DNA of 64,000 nt. It comes from Thaumasiovibrio subtropicus. GTDB lineage: Bacteria; Pseudomonadota; Gammaproteobacteria; Enterobacterales; Vibrionaceae. The notes below the pieces were generated by a model. That model saw nothing but the letters and a program-made list of their open reading frames with translations, did no database searches and had not been told where the DNA came from. Position 1 is the first letter of the stretch. Every line of letters begins with the position of its first letter. This document shows, in pieces, positions 35,485 through 44,756 of this stretch. Location of the stretch: assembly GCF_019703835.1 (NCBI RefSeq), contig NZ_AP023054.1, positions 2,355,580-2,419,579 of the forward strand. Direction: 5' to 3'. Both the position numbers and the translations under genes were made by a program.

Positions 35485-37068
35485 TTAAGCTTCTACTTGA
35501 CGAGCAATCGCATTTTCGGCGTTGTTCGCTTGTTCGAAATGATAACGGCCAGTTTTCAGGCTGCTTGGACCTAGACGCGCAAACTTCAGCATCAAGTAAA
35601 CTTCAGCAATCAAGAACACAGTGTATAGACCACAGATCGCGAGCATGGACGTCCACACTTCACCGACAGACAGTTGAGAAACCGCCATCGAAACAGGCAG
35701 TACTTCACCGACTGCCCAAGGCTGACGGCCATATTCCGCAACAAACCAGCCCGCTTCGATTGCAATCCAAGGAAGAGGTAGGCTGTATAGACACGCTTTC
35801 AGTACCCACTTCTTCTCAGTAATTTTGTGGCGACAGGTTTGAATGAAGGCCGCACCAATAACAAACAGCATGATCATGCCGCAACCAACCATGATTCGGA
35901 AGCTCCAGAACAATGGCCAAACCGTTGGAATAGAGTCATCTGCCGCTTGGGCAATCTGCTCATCTGTTGCATCCACAACATTGTCTGTGTATGGCTTAAG
36001 CAGGAAGCCGTAACCGAGATCACCTTTCACTTCATCAAAGGCTGCTTTCACTTCGGGTGTTTTCTCACCTGAACGCAGTTTTTCTAGCAGTTCGTAAGCG
36101 ATCATACCGTTACGAATGCGATCTTCGTGCTCTGCTTTTAGCTCACGCAAGCCCGTCACTTCTTTGTCGAAGGAACGTGTCGCAATAATACCCATGACAT
36201 AAGGGATCTTGATGGCAAAGTCGGTTTCCATGCGATCTTGATTTGGTAGACCAACCACTGTAAATGCCGCAGGTGCAGGCTCTGTGTGCCACTCCGCCTC
36301 AATGGCTGCAAGCTTCACTTTTTGAACGTCACCTAGTTCATAGCCAGACTCATCACCTAGGACGATGGTCGACAAAATCGCGGCGATACCAAACGAAGAA
36401 GCGATTGCGAACGAGCGACGCGCGAACGGAATGTCACGGCCTTTAAGTAAGTAGTAAGAACTGATTGCCAGCACAAATACAGCACCACATGTATAACCTG
36501 ATGCCACGGTGTGAACGAATTTCACCTGTGCCACTGGGTTAAGGACCACTTCAGAGAAACTCACCATCTCCATACGCATGGTTTCGAAGTTGAACTCCGC
36601 ACCAACAGGGTTTTGCATCCAGCCATTGGCGACCAGAATCCAAAGTGCAGAGAAGTTCGACCCTAATGCCACCAGCCAAGTCACCACAAGGTGCTGGCGC
36701 TTTGACAAGCGATCCCAACCGAAGAAGAACAAGCCGACAAAAGTGGATTCAAGGAAGAATGCGACCAATGCTTCGATGGCTAGCGGTGCACCAAAGATGT
36801 CACCTACGTAGTGTGAATAGTAAGACCAGTTAGTACCAAACTGAAACTCCATGGTAAGGCCTGTCGCCACACCAAGAGCAAAGTTAATACCAAACAACTT
36901 ACCCCAGAACTTCGTCATGTCTTTATAGACTTGCTTGCCCGTCATGACGTAAACCGACTCCATGATGGCTAGCAAGAAAGCCATACCCAGCGTCAGTGGT
37001 ACAAATAAAAAGTGATACATTGCAGTTAACGCAAACTGCAATCTCGATAGTTCAACTATATCGAACAT
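35485..37068 (-). CDS. cydA: Cytochrome bd ubiquinol oxidase subunit I CydA
   Basis: This 527-residue subunit carries the three haems. His19 (in [17 protein letters not shown]) matches the haem b595 ligand, and the later helices include the haem b558 His ([11 protein letters not shown]) and Met in the region [11 protein letters not shown]. The periplasmic Q loop is long, as in the E. coli type. It is the first gene of cydABX-ybgE, with two FNR-like palindromes 250-320 bp upstream, fitting oxygen-controlled expression. Confidence 0.96.
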   Translation of the reverse strand: MFDIVELSRLQFALTAMYHFLFVPLTLGMAFLLAIMESVYVMTGKQVYKDMTKFWGKLFGINFALGVATGLTMEFQFGTNWSYYSHYVGDIFGAPLAIEALVAFFLESTFVGLFFFGWDRLSKRQHLVVTWLVALGSNFSALWILVANGWMQNPVGAEFNFETMRMEMVSFSEVVLNPVAQVKFVHTVASGYTCGAVFVLAISSYYLLKGRDIPFARRSFAIASSFGIAAILSTIVLGDESGYELGDVQKVKLAAIEAEWHTEPAPAAFTVVGLPNQDRMETDFAIKIPYVMGIIATRSFDKEVTGLRELKAEHEDRIRNGMIAYELLEKLRSGEKTPEVKAAFDEVKGDLGYGFLLKPYTDNVVDATDEQIAQAADDSIPTVWPLFWSFRIMVGCGMIMLFVIGAAFIQTCRHKITEKKWVLKACLYSLPLPWIAIEAGWFVAEYGRQPWAVGEVLPVSMAVSQLSVGEVWTSMLAICGLYTVFLIAEVYLMLKFARLGPSSLKTGRYHFEQANNAENAIARQVEA

Positions 37069-37320
37069 GATGAAACTCCTTTTTTCGCCAGGCTGAATGG
37101 CGAACAGTACAACAGCGTACCGATGGTTGGCTTAGCCAATCTTGTAGACATCAAATTTACCTAAATCTACCTTCCTGGTATTGCCAATTACGGCGCTCCC
37201 AATATGTGTTGCGACTATGTACAAAGTTGTTAGCAATTTGTTAAGCTATAGCTAATATAGACAACGCTAATATTACTGTTTTTAAGGAAGGCTTCAAAGA
37301 GCCATGTCGCACTTTTTACA

Positions 37321-37334
37321 TTGATAAATATCAA
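37321..37334. promoter_or_regulatory. FNR-type box 1 upstream of cydA
   Basis: TTGATAAATATCAA is an exact match to the FNR consensus TTGATNNNNATCAA, 253 bp from the cydA start. An Fnr protein could activate or repress from here; the promoter itself is not resolved. Confidence 0.8.
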
Positions 37335-37370
37335 TTTAGGACTTGCAAAATCGCAAAAGATAAATTCCAC

Positions 37371-37384
37371 ATGATCCAGATCAA
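37371..37384. promoter_or_regulatory. FNR-type box 2 upstream of cydA
   Basis: ATGATCCAGATCAA (complement TTGATCTGGATCAT) matches nine of the ten fixed positions of the FNR consensus. It lies 37 bp beyond box 1. Confidence 0.7.
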
Positions 37385-37541
37385 TTGACGCTCATTTTCA
37401 CGTCAATAGTGGCATTAATTTCGCGTTTTGAACTTATTGTGAACTTGCAACTAAAAGTGGCAATTTTGAAGGGATTTGTAGACATCAGGCAATGAATCCA
37501 TTGCCTGTTAACAAGTATTTAGCATTTATTCATGCGTGTTA

Positions 37542-38549
37542 TCATTTCGGAAAATCGAGACCAAAATGCAAATAAGCACGCTGCGTTACCACTCTACCAC
37601 GTGGAGTACGTTGTAGATAACCTTGTTGAATGAGATAAGGCTCTAACACATCTTCGATAGTCTCTTTCTCTTCACCTATCGCTGCCGCTAGGTTATCAAG
37701 ACCAACCGGCCCCCCCATAAACTTATCGATAATTGCCATCAATAATTTGCGATCCATGTAGTCAAAACCACTGCTATCGACATCCAACATATCTAAAGCG
37801 GCCGCCGCGACTTCTGCATCAATATGACCGTTACCTTTGACCTCGGCATAATCACGTACCCGCCGTAACAAGCGGTTGGCAATACGCGGTGTGCCACGCG
37901 CACGCCGCGCCACCTCCATAGCACCGGCCTCTTCCATTGAAAGACCCAAGCAGTTGGCACTGCGTTGCACAATAAATTGCAAATCTTCGAGCTTGTAATA
38001 CTCAAGACGCTGCGTAATACCAAAACGGTCACGCAGTGGCGATGTCAACGAGCCTGCGCGGGTCGTTGCGCCAACGAGTGTAAATGGCGGTAAATCGATT
38101 TTGATTGAACGGGCTGCTGGCCCTTCACCGATCATGATATCAAGTTGGTAATCTTCCATAGCTGGATAGAGTACCTCTTCAACCACAGGACTTAGACGGT
38201 GTATTTCATCGATAAAGAGTACATCGTGAGGCTCTAGGTTCGTCAGCAATGCCGCGAGATCACCTGCTTTTTCCAAAACCGGGCCAGATGTGGTGCGAAT
38301 GCTCACATCCATTTCATTGGCGACAATGTTCGCCAAAGTCGTTTTCCCTAAGCCCGGAGGTCCAAAGATCAACAGGTGATCCAACGCCTCTTCACGTTTC
38401 TGGGCTGCGCGAATAAAAATCTCCATTTGATCACGGACGTGATCCTGGCCGCGGTAATCTTCGAGTTTCTTCGGTCGTATGGCGCGGTCGATGACTTCAT
38501 CATCACGACTCTGCACTTCCTGACTAATAATTCGATCAGCTTCAATCAT
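37542..38549 (-). CDS. ruvB: Holliday junction branch-migration helicase RuvB
   Basis: RuvB is the AAA+ motor of branch migration. The sequence shows the Walker [10 protein letters not shown], Walker [10 protein letters not shown], the sensor 1 region [10 protein letters not shown], the arginine finger region SPLRDRFG and the C-terminal winged-helix part ([16 protein letters not shown]...). At 335 residues it is usual. It lies 9 bp after ruvA and forms the ruvAB operon, apart from ruvC in this genome. Confidence 0.97.
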   Translation of the reverse strand: MIEADRIISQEVQSRDDEVIDRAIRPKKLEDYRGQDHVRDQMEIFIRAAQKREEALDHLLIFGPPGLGKTTLANIVANEMDVSIRTTSGPVLEKAGDLAALLTNLEPHDVLFIDEIHRLSPVVEEVLYPAMEDYQLDIMIGEGPAARSIKIDLPPFTLVGATTRAGSLTSPLRDRFGITQRLEYYKLEDLQFIVQRSANCLGLSMEEAGAMEVARRARGTPRIANRLLRRVRDYAEVKGNGHIDAEVAAAALDMLDVDSSGFDYMDRKLLMAIIDKFMGGPVGLDNLAAAIGEEKETIEDVLEPYLIQQGYLQRTPRGRVVTQRAYLHFGLDFPK

Positions 38550-38558
38550 CGCAAGCCC

Positions 38559-39176
38559 TTACACCATACTGCGCAGCGCTTCGCGAATCATCGCTTCACT
38601 ACTCATTTCTGGCTGCGCAACTTGTGATACCACTTTGGCGGCTTGCGGCGCTTTATATCCTAATGCGACCAAAGCACTGACGGCTTCATCCTCGGCATTC
38701 GCTTGCTTAGCCACCGGCAGATGATTAGACGCTGCGGCTGCATCTGGTGCGGTAAACAAATCACCTTCACCCCAGCCTTTGAGACGATCTTTCATCTCAA
38801 CAATTAAGCGTTCAGCCGTCTTTTTGCCGACACCGGGGATTTTTACTAATGTGGTCAGGTCATCATGCTCGACACAATAGACAAACTGGCTAGCCGTCAT
38901 AGCCGACAGTATTGCTAAACCAAGTTTAGGACCAACGCCATTCGCCTTGATAACTTCGCGAAAGAGTGCACGCTCACTTTTAGTATTAAAGCCATAAAGT
39001 AGCTGCGCATCTTCTCGCACAACAAAGTGAGTATAGATAATCGCTTCCTGCCCCACTTCTGGGAGTTCATAGAAGCAACTCATTGGCATCTGTACTTCGT
39101 AACCAATACCACCGACTTCAATAACGACTTCTGGTGGCATCTTTTCCACCAAATTTCCGCGTAAACGTCCAATCAC
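38559..39176 (-). CDS. ruvA: Holliday junction protein RuvA
   Basis: The start GTG 39176 gives 205 residues with [31 protein letters not shown], the standard RuvA start; the frame continues upstream but adds unusual residues. The helix-hairpin-helix pair is visible in [14 protein letters not shown] and [16 protein letters not shown], and the C-terminal RuvB-binding domain lies after a linker. Upstream AAGAGAG serves as ribosome-binding site. RuvA normally follows ruvC; here other genes lie between. Confidence 0.95.
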   Translation of the reverse strand: MIGRLRGNLVEKMPPEVVIEVGGIGYEVQMPMSCFYELPEVGQEAIIYTHFVVREDAQLLYGFNTKSERALFREVIKANGVGPKLGLAILSAMTASQFVYCVEHDDLTTLVKIPGVGKKTAERLIVEMKDRLKGWGEGDLFTAPDAAAASNHLPVAKQANAEDEAVSALVALGYKAPQAAKVVSQVAQPEMSSEAMIREALRSMV

Positions 39177-39361
39177 GACTGCTTTAACTCTCTTAGTAAA
39201 TTTGCCATAGAATAGTAAAGAGCTGGATGGATATCCAGCCCTATTCACCTTTACCCGCTCAATTCTGCGGCTAAGGTTACCTTTCTCAGCGCGTCACCTC
39301 ACAAGTCTGACGATGTGATGGGCTCTTGCAGCAAGGCTAAGAGCCCTTCGCCCCCATATCA

Positions 39362-40282
39362 TTAGGCCATTTCAGGCACATCACTGTTATCAAGGCCTGT
39401 CGCTTTGCCAGTCGCTTTTGTCTCTGTGGCTTCTTGGCGACGACGTTTTTTCTCAACATGACTTAACCACCACAGTGGCATGATAATCATGGTTGCGCCT
39501 ATCGCCATCGCCCAATCCGGCATTTCACCAAACCACCATATACCGACTGCCACTGCGCCTAACAAACCACTGTATTCCGCACTGGCAATCTTGTTACTGT
39601 CTGCAGCGCGATAAGCAACAACGCATGTTGCCGCGTAAATAAGGATACAGAAGCTTGAACCCGCTGCCGTCATCATCGAGGACCAGTGCCAAGTGCCACC
39701 TTGCCAAACCGCGAGTCCTGTAGATAGAGGGATGCCAGCGATATTGGTCAAGAACAGAGTGACCGCAACACTTTGTGTCGTGGGCAGTTTTCGGATCAGC
39801 AAATTATTCATCGCAAGCGCAAACGCCACGACCAGTGCCGCTAATGCTCCCCAACTAATGTCTGTGGGTCGAATGATAACAAGTACACCAACGAAGCCCA
39901 TGACACCGGCTAAAATCGAGTGTCGACTGAGCTGCTCACGGTACATCATGAATGCAAGCGGCAGCATCATGAGAGGTGCTGCATAGAAAATCGCATTCGC
40001 GGTGGCTAAAGAGAGGTGTTGAATGGCGAAAAACATGAAAATGGCCCCTAGCAGCCAGACATGCGCCCGAACAACATGCCACTTAAGACCCTGCATAAGC
40101 GTTTCCCGGGTCTCTTTTAAACAAAATGGCAATAGCATCAGTACCGCAGTGATCTGTCGGAATAGCACAAACTGAAAGACAGGGACATCTTGCGCAACAC
40201 TCTTTATCAAGGCGTCCGAGAAAACAGCAACGATGTTTCCAAAAACCAGCAATCCCATTGCGCCACCAACCGACAACTTCAT
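39362..40282 (-). CDS. DMT-superfamily (EamA) transporter
   Basis: This 306-residue protein has ten hydrophobic segments in two EamA repeats of five, starting MGLLVFGNIVAVFSDALIKSV. The first repeat ends near YREQLSRHSILAGVMGFVGVLVII and the second near GEMPDWAMAIGATMIIMPLWWL. The family exports metabolites or drugs, often amino acids; the substrate is not readable. The divergent LysR gene at 40442 (160 bp gap) probably regulates it. The pair lies inside the interval that separates ruvA from ruvC. Confidence 0.88.
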   Translation of the reverse strand: MKLSVGGAMGLLVFGNIVAVFSDALIKSVAQDVPVFQFVLFRQITAVLMLLPFCLKETRETLMQGLKWHVVRAHVWLLGAIFMFFAIQHLSLATANAIFYAAPLMMLPLAFMMYREQLSRHSILAGVMGFVGVLVIIRPTDISWGALAALVVAFALAMNNLLIRKLPTTQSVAVTLFLTNIAGIPLSTGLAVWQGGTWHWSSMMTAAGSSFCILIYAATCVVAYRAADSNKIASAEYSGLLGAVAVGIWWFGEMPDWAMAIGATMIIMPLWWLSHVEKKRRRQEATETKATGKATGLDNSDVPEMA

Positions 40283-40441
40283 GATTTCTCCTACTGCATT
40301 TTTTAAATCATCCTTCCCCTTTAAGCTCAGCTAAACACCGTCGGGCTGATCAGAGGATAAGGTTTGTGTTGAATAAGCATACGGGATCTCATAGCATGAA
40401 AAATAATGATATTTATTCGACGAGTATTAGTTTTTTAGATA

Positions 40442-41326
40442 ATGAAGACTCCCCCTCTAAAAGCAGTGCAAGCCTTTGAAGTCGTTGCAAGGTTGAACAG
40501 TTTTTCAACCGCCGCTGAGCAGCTACATATCACGCAAAGTGCCGTCAGCCATCAGGTAAAACTGCTAGAAAACTACCTCGGCGAAGCGCTCTTTGTTCGC
40601 CAAGGACGAAAACTGTCAATGACGACGGTCGGCGAGCGATATTATGATGAAATCAGTGGCGCGATGCAGACCATCGCGACAGCAACACAAAGGGTCAGAG
40701 ACGGAGAGAAAGGGGCGATTCGTCTCGCGATCTATAGTTCTCTCGCCGTGAAATGGCTAGTGCCGCACCTCGAAAACTTCCGCCACTTGCACCCCGACAT
40801 CGACCTTTCTCTGAACATGGTTGGTGATGACCCTGACATTAACGACAGCGTTGGTGACTGCTTTATTACCGTCTCCCCTCCCAGTCGAGGGTACGTCAAT
40901 GAAAAGCTCTATGTTGAGAAGTTCTATCCCGTGTGTGGCCGAAAACTATGGAAGCAAATAGAAAACGCGCCACTGCCGGATGCCTTATGGCAATTCCCAT
41001 TACTCTCGGCGGTGTCAGCCTTCAAAGTGCGAGGCAAAGACTGGGAAGCGTGGTGCCAGCAAGGCGGGATAACCCTACCGAGCAACGCAAAGATAGTTCA
41101 CTTCAGTCATATGCTACTGTCGATTGAAGCAGCTCGCTATGATCAAGGTATCGCGTTGGTTAACGATTATCAGATGAATGAACAAGACCGCGAGCAATAC
41201 CTGGTTAAAATTCCGCTCCATGAACTCGAAACGGGTGACATTTTCTACTTCACTTATAAAAGAAGCCGAGCTCGTCAACACGAAATGCTCGCCTTAAGCC
41301 GTTGGCTTAAACAGCTTTCAGAGTAA
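40442..41326 (+). CDS. LysR-family regulator, GcvA-like
   Basis: The N-terminal winged helix is typical: LKAVQAFEVVARLNSFSTAAEQLHITQSAVSHQVKLLENYLGEALFVR, close to the GcvA subgroup. The effector domain follows (IRLAIYSSLAVKWLVPHLENF...). It is divergent from the DMT transporter and is probably its regulator. At 294 residues it is of usual length. Confidence 0.9.
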   Translation: MKTPPLKAVQAFEVVARLNSFSTAAEQLHITQSAVSHQVKLLENYLGEALFVRQGRKLSMTTVGERYYDEISGAMQTIATATQRVRDGEKGAIRLAIYSSLAVKWLVPHLENFRHLHPDIDLSLNMVGDDPDINDSVGDCFITVSPPSRGYVNEKLYVEKFYPVCGRKLWKQIENAPLPDALWQFPLLSAVSAFKVRGKDWEAWCQQGGITLPSNAKIVHFSHMLLSIEAARYDQGIALVNDYQMNEQDREQYLVKIPLHELETGDIFYFTYKRSRARQHEMLALSRWLKQLSE

Positions 41327-41420
41327 AATCGGTTGGTCTTATTAACGCAACAGATTGAATATTCGTTAAAAAGTCGATAGCGTTGTCGCTACTTTTATAA
41401 CCTGAGCAAGACGGCAATTT

Positions 41421-42038
41421 ATGGACAAGCACTACATCTTTGATATTGATAACACAGTTATCGCCACGGAAAAGGCAATGATCAAATCACTACAATACGT
41501 GATGAAACACTTTGCTAATAGAGATTATAGCGAAGCAGATCTTGCCTTTATTGCGCCTTTTTCAGCCGAAGAGACACTCAATCGACTCGGTTACCCAGCG
41601 CGAGAAGACTTAGTCCAACATTGGATCGATCACGTCGACATGTTTTCAAGCCACATCTATTTCTTTGAAGGCATGGTGCAAATTTTGAACCAGTTGCAGC
41701 AGAAAGGGATTCGGCTAGGCGTCATCACGTCAAGACGCCGCGATGGCTTAGAAAAAGAACCGCTATGGCAAAAGATAAAGCACTTATTCGATGTGGTAAT
41801 TTGTGCCGAAGATAGCCGAGAGCATAAACCAAGCCCGGAGCCTATGCTCGCTTACTTAAAGGGATCAAACGCAACTGCAACCCAATGTGTTTACTTTGGC
41901 GACACCGAAATGGACATGATAGCCGCCGAGAAAGCGGGATTTGACTTCTATTTGGCAGGATGGGGGGCGAAGCTAAACAATAAGACACGGCAAGCAAACG
42001 TATTGATGCACCCCAAGGAGATTATTTCGATACGTTAA
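41421..42038 (+). CDS. HAD-superfamily phosphatase-like hydrolase
   Basis: The nucleophile motif DIDNT (Asp8, Asp10, Thr12) is at the start. Motif II is VITSRR (Thr/Ser), and motif III/IV includes KPSPEPMLAYL and YFGDTEMDMIAAEKAGF, as in beta-phosphoglucomutase or Gph-type phosphatases. A helical cap domain lies between. At 205 residues it is close to Gph and YieH. The substrate is unknown. It is monocistronic and 95 bp after the LysR gene. Confidence 0.85.
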   Translation: MDKHYIFDIDNTVIATEKAMIKSLQYVMKHFANRDYSEADLAFIAPFSAEETLNRLGYPAREDLVQHWIDHVDMFSSHIYFFEGMVQILNQLQQKGIRLGVITSRRRDGLEKEPLWQKIKHLFDVVICAEDSREHKPSPEPMLAYLKGSNATATQCVYFGDTEMDMIAAEKAGFDFYLAGWGAKLNNKTRQANVLMHPKEIISIR

Positions 42039-42108
42039 ACCTATCATTGAAGAGCGGGCATGTGGCTGAACTCATAACGAGACCAAATGCAAAATCCAGT
42101 GATGAGAA

Positions 42109-42143
42109 CAAAAAGCCGCTTTAAGGAGACAAAAAGCGGTTTT
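42109..42143 (+). terminator. Terminator-like hairpin after the HAD gene
   Basis: AAAAGCCGCTTT and AAAGCGGTTTT pair with one bulge, followed by TTTTC. It is a weak rho-independent terminator. Confidence 0.5.
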
Positions 42144-42236
42144 CAAAAACACATGCCCTAATGAAATGTAATAGCAAAACAGAAACGTTGTTTTTAATTC
42201 TATTTATTTAACTGTCTTACTTTATTTTGCGATTAT

Positions 42237-42350
42237 TTAAATAGCAGAACCATCACGTAGGTATTTTTTTTCACCTGTTTCCTGATTCACCCAAATCGCG
42301 CGTATACCCACTAGTTTATGATACCAACGACGTCGAATCTGAATCATCAT
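42237..42350 (-). CDS. Probable 37-residue basic small protein
   Basis: The frame from ATG 42350 encodes MMIQIRRRWYHKLVGIRAI..., 37 residues, basic at the start and ending KKYLRDGSAI. It has a ribosome-binding site AAGGA eight bases upstream. A sigma-70-like promoter (TTGTCA, 16 bp, TATTAT) lies just ahead, and a nine-base-pair hairpin occupies the leader. No family is recognised. The combination of promoter, leader stem and ribosome-binding site, in a region otherwise without genes, makes it likely to be real. Confidence 0.55.
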   Translation of the reverse strand: MMIQIRRRWYHKLVGIRAIWVNQETGEKKYLRDGSAI

Positions 42351-42360
42351 ATGCGTATTC

Positions 42361-42385
42361 CTTACCACTCAAAGAAAGTGGTAAG
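42361..42385 (-). promoter_or_regulatory. Leader hairpin overlapping the ribosome-binding site
   Basis: On the minus strand, CTTACCACT pairs exactly with AGTGGTAAG across a seven-base loop. The last bases of the stem (AAG) are the first part of the AAGGA ribosome-binding site of the small gene, so opening of the stem may control translation. Confidence 0.5.
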
Positions 42386-42396
42386 TTATACGATTA

Positions 42397-42424
42397 ATAA
42401 TAGACTGTCACCCCCTTTTGACAA
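42397..42424 (-). promoter_or_regulatory. Sigma-70-like promoter of the small gene
   Basis: Minus-strand TTGTCA and TATTAT hexamers are separated by 16 bases, placing the transcript start just before the leader hairpin. Confidence 0.55.
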
Positions 42425-43240
42425 AAAACTGACACTCAGCCATCAAATTGGCACTTTTGAGTCAAATGCGTCTCAAAAATAAACACTCCTAAAAATGTTA
42501 ATCTTATTGATAGCGACATGTCATTTCATTTTTTGGCAAAAACCACACCAGACAAGGCATTAGATGACAAAAACTAACAATTCTCAACATATCAACACGT
42601 TAAGTTTATGTAGATCAATTGTTTCACGCACAATTCAACCTGTGTACTATTCAACCCATCTGATTTTATTGGCCGCTCAATAGCGTGACTCTCATTCAGC
42701 GGCGAGACTGTTCAACAAACAACAAAAATAAAAAGTCCGACGAACGTTAAATTGAATGTAAGGTCTAAATACTTACTCTAATACTTAAATTCCTGTGAAT
42801 AAATATGCTTATCCGAATATTGGTTGCCATCTCTGTTTTGATTTATTTCTATGCACTCAAGTCCAAAAAAATTGTAATTAACGTTTTCTCTTTTGCAGGT
42901 AATGACAGTGCAATCGATTTCTTTTCAGTAACTGGTCGCTGATGTTGGAAATGCGTCACAGCATTCTCTGTCATATTGAAACGTTGCTTTCAGATAGCCA
43001 GCAATAGAAGCGTGGCCACGTTTGCACTCAAAAGACAGATGTACACAAACCACCATAGGATTCAGAAGCGGCCTAGCGCGCCAAGGCAAAGGAAGGAAGG
43101 AAGGAAGGAAGGAAGGAAGGAAGGAAGGAATAATATCCAACACTTTCCTTTTCAAACACATTTAATGCAGAGATCAAGCGCCGTAAGCCTCCCATTAGGA
43201 AAGTCATCTCGTCTCGACCTATTCGTGATACGCCGTAACT
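42425..43240. other. Non-coding interval with GGAA repeats
   Basis: About 800 bp with no convincing gene. Short frames exist but lack ribosome-binding sites, including a 45-residue hydrophobic one at 42805-42942. The region contains the tetranucleotide tract 43091-43130 and ends at the ruvC terminator. Confidence 0.6.
43091..43130 (+). repeat. Perfect (GGAA)10 tetranucleotide tandem repeat
   Basis: Forty bases consist of exactly ten GGAA units, with no interruption. Flanks are CAAA on the left and TAATAT on the right. Long perfect tetranucleotide tracts are prone to slippage; in other bacteria they switch genes on and off. No convincing gene contains this one. Confidence 0.95.
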
Positions 43241-43270
43241 AAAAAAGCCTGCGAATAATCCGCAGGCTTT
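43241..43270 (-). terminator. Terminator of ruvC
   Basis: On the minus strand, AAAGCCTGCGG pairs with CGCAGGCTTTTTT around a short loop, about 48 bp after the ruvC stop. The strong T-run makes it convincing. Confidence 0.85.
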
Positions 43271-43317
43271 ACACGCGCCAATCACTACTGCGCCTAGAGT
43301 AAACTTACACACCTAAG

Positions 43318-43839
43318 TTAACGATAGCGGCCGCGCCTCGCACTGCGCGCTTGACCTGACATGGCGATCAACGTTTTGTTGGTATGGGCATGACAGATCG
43401 CAACGGCCAAAGCATCTGCGGCATCGGCCTGTGGTGTGGCTGTTAACTTAAGGACAGAGGTCACCATATGCTGAACTTGTGTCTTATCCGCACCGCCATT
43501 ACCCACTACCGCTTGCTTAATGAGGCGCGCCGCATACTCGCTCACTGGCAGACCCGCATTAACGGCCGCAACAATGGCGCTGCCACGTGCTTGCCCTAAC
43601 TTCAGCGCAGAATCGGCATTTCTTGCCATAAAGACTTGTTCGATAGCAAAATTATCGGGAGAAAACTGAGTAATCACTTCTGCGACACCCGCATAAATCT
43701 GCCGCAATCGCTCTGGTAATTCAGTCGAGGAGGTGCGAATACAGCCGCTCCCCATATACTCAAGGTGGCGACCACGTTGTCGAATGACACCATACCCCGT
43801 CACTCTTGAGCCAGGATCTATCCCTAAAATAATAGACAT
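43318..43839 (-). CDS. ruvC: Holliday junction resolvase RuvC
   Basis: RuvC is a dimeric nuclease that cuts recombination intermediates. The first catalytic acid lies in [14 protein letters not shown], the second in [11 protein letters not shown], and the last pair in [15 protein letters not shown]. At 173 residues it is usual. It overlaps the yebC stop by one base and ends at its own terminator. ruvA and ruvB, which normally follow at once, are 4 kb away. Confidence 0.97.
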   Translation of the reverse strand: MSIILGIDPGSRVTGYGVIRQRGRHLEYMGSGCIRTSSTELPERLRQIYAGVAEVITQFSPDNFAIEQVFMARNADSALKLGQARGSAIVAAVNAGLPVSEYAARLIKQAVVGNGGADKTQVQHMVTSVLKLTATPQADAADALAVAICHAHTNKTLIAMSGQARSARRGRYR

Positions 43840-44582
43840 TAAAGTGAAGCCGCTACTTCATCAGAAATATCACCATTATGATAAACCTCTTGCACATCAT
43901 CGAGATCTTCGAGGGCGTCAATGAGGCGCAGTAGTTTAGGGGCAGTTTCAGCGTCAAGCTCTGCTTTCGTTGACGGAATCAATGAAACTTCTGCATTTTG
44001 CGCTTCAAACCCAGCGCCGTCTAAGGCATCTTTCACACTGCCGAAGTCGGCTGGCGTGGTGAACACATCGATAGCACCATCGTCGTGTGTCTCTACGTCA
44101 TCCGCGCCCCCTTCTAGGGCCGCATCCATCACCGCCTCTTCATCAAGGCCCGGTGCAAAAGAGATGACGCCTTTTTTATCGAAGAGATAATTCACACTGC
44201 CATCAGTGCCTAAGTTACCGCCCGCTTTAGAAAAGGCGTGACGTACACCAGACACAGTCCGGTTGCGATTGTCCGTCATACATTCAACCATCACAGCCGT
44301 ACCACCAGGCCCATACCCCTCATAGACAACGGTTTCTACGTTATCATCCCCTTCACCACCCGCGCCACGCGATACTGCGCGATTCACCGTGTCACGTGTC
44401 ATATTGTTCGACAAGGCCTTATCAATAGCCGCACGTAGCCGAGGGTTGTTTTCTGGCTCACCGCCGCCCTCTTTCGCTGACACGACTATCTCACGAATTA
44501 ACTTGGTAAAGATTTTACCGCGTTTGGCATCTTGCGCTGCCTTACGGTGACGAATATTGGCCCACTTACTATGACCAGCCAT
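43839..44582 (-). CDS. yebC: YebC/PmpR-family protein
   Basis: The start [28 protein letters not shown] is the family's signature. I chose ATG 44582 because it has GGAG seven bases upstream and begins at that conserved point; the frame extends 11 codons further. At 247 residues it is of normal length. YebC proteins are linked to translation of difficult stretches such as polyproline, and to DNA-binding regulation in some species. It lies in the conserved aspS-yebC-ruvC order. Confidence 0.95.
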   Translation of the reverse strand: MAGHSKWANIRHRKAAQDAKRGKIFTKLIREIVVSAKEGGGEPENNPRLRAAIDKALSNNMTRDTVNRAVSRGAGGEGDDNVETVVYEGYGPGGTAVMVECMTDNRNRTVSGVRHAFSKAGGNLGTDGSVNYLFDKKGVISFAPGLDEEAVMDAALEGGADDVETHDDGAIDVFTTPADFGSVKDALDGAGFEAQNAEVSLIPSTKAELDAETAPKLLRLIDALEDLDDVQEVYHNGDISDEVAASL

Positions 44583-44725
44583 AATAAACTCCGTTATTGT
44601 CTGACGAGGTATCACAGACGGCTTAAACAGCCTTACCTCTAAGGAATGATAGTTGAAGCGGTGCTGTCATAGGTTTACGAGAATAAACACGCTTAAGCGT
44701 GTTGCCTAAACGCACCTTTAAAAAG

Positions 44726-44752
44726 TAAAAAGCGGGCTTGATGCCCGCTTTC
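44726..44752 (-). terminator. Terminator of aspS
   Basis: On the minus strand, AAAGCGGGC and GCCCGCTTTTT pair around ATCAA, five bases after the aspS stop. yebC therefore has its own promoter in the 143 bp that follow. Confidence 0.85.
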
Positions 44753-44756
44753 TTTG

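Noticed and set aside
37486..37507. Hairpin CAGGCAATG/CATTGCCTG past ruvB
   Set aside because: It has a perfect nine-base stem but no T-run on the minus strand, so it is not scored as a terminator.
42805..42942. 45-residue hydrophobic frame
   Set aside because: No ribosome-binding site was found, and it lies in an AT-rich region where such frames arise by chance.
42976..43242. Open frame through the GGAA tract (KEGR repeats)
   Set aside because: It has no ribosome-binding site, its composition is unlike real proteins, and the opposite strand gives an equal-quality frame. The tract alone explains the pattern.
43073..43312. Minus-strand frame ending in PSFL repeats
   Set aside because: The frame reads through the ruvC terminator hairpin, so it cannot be a separate gene of value.
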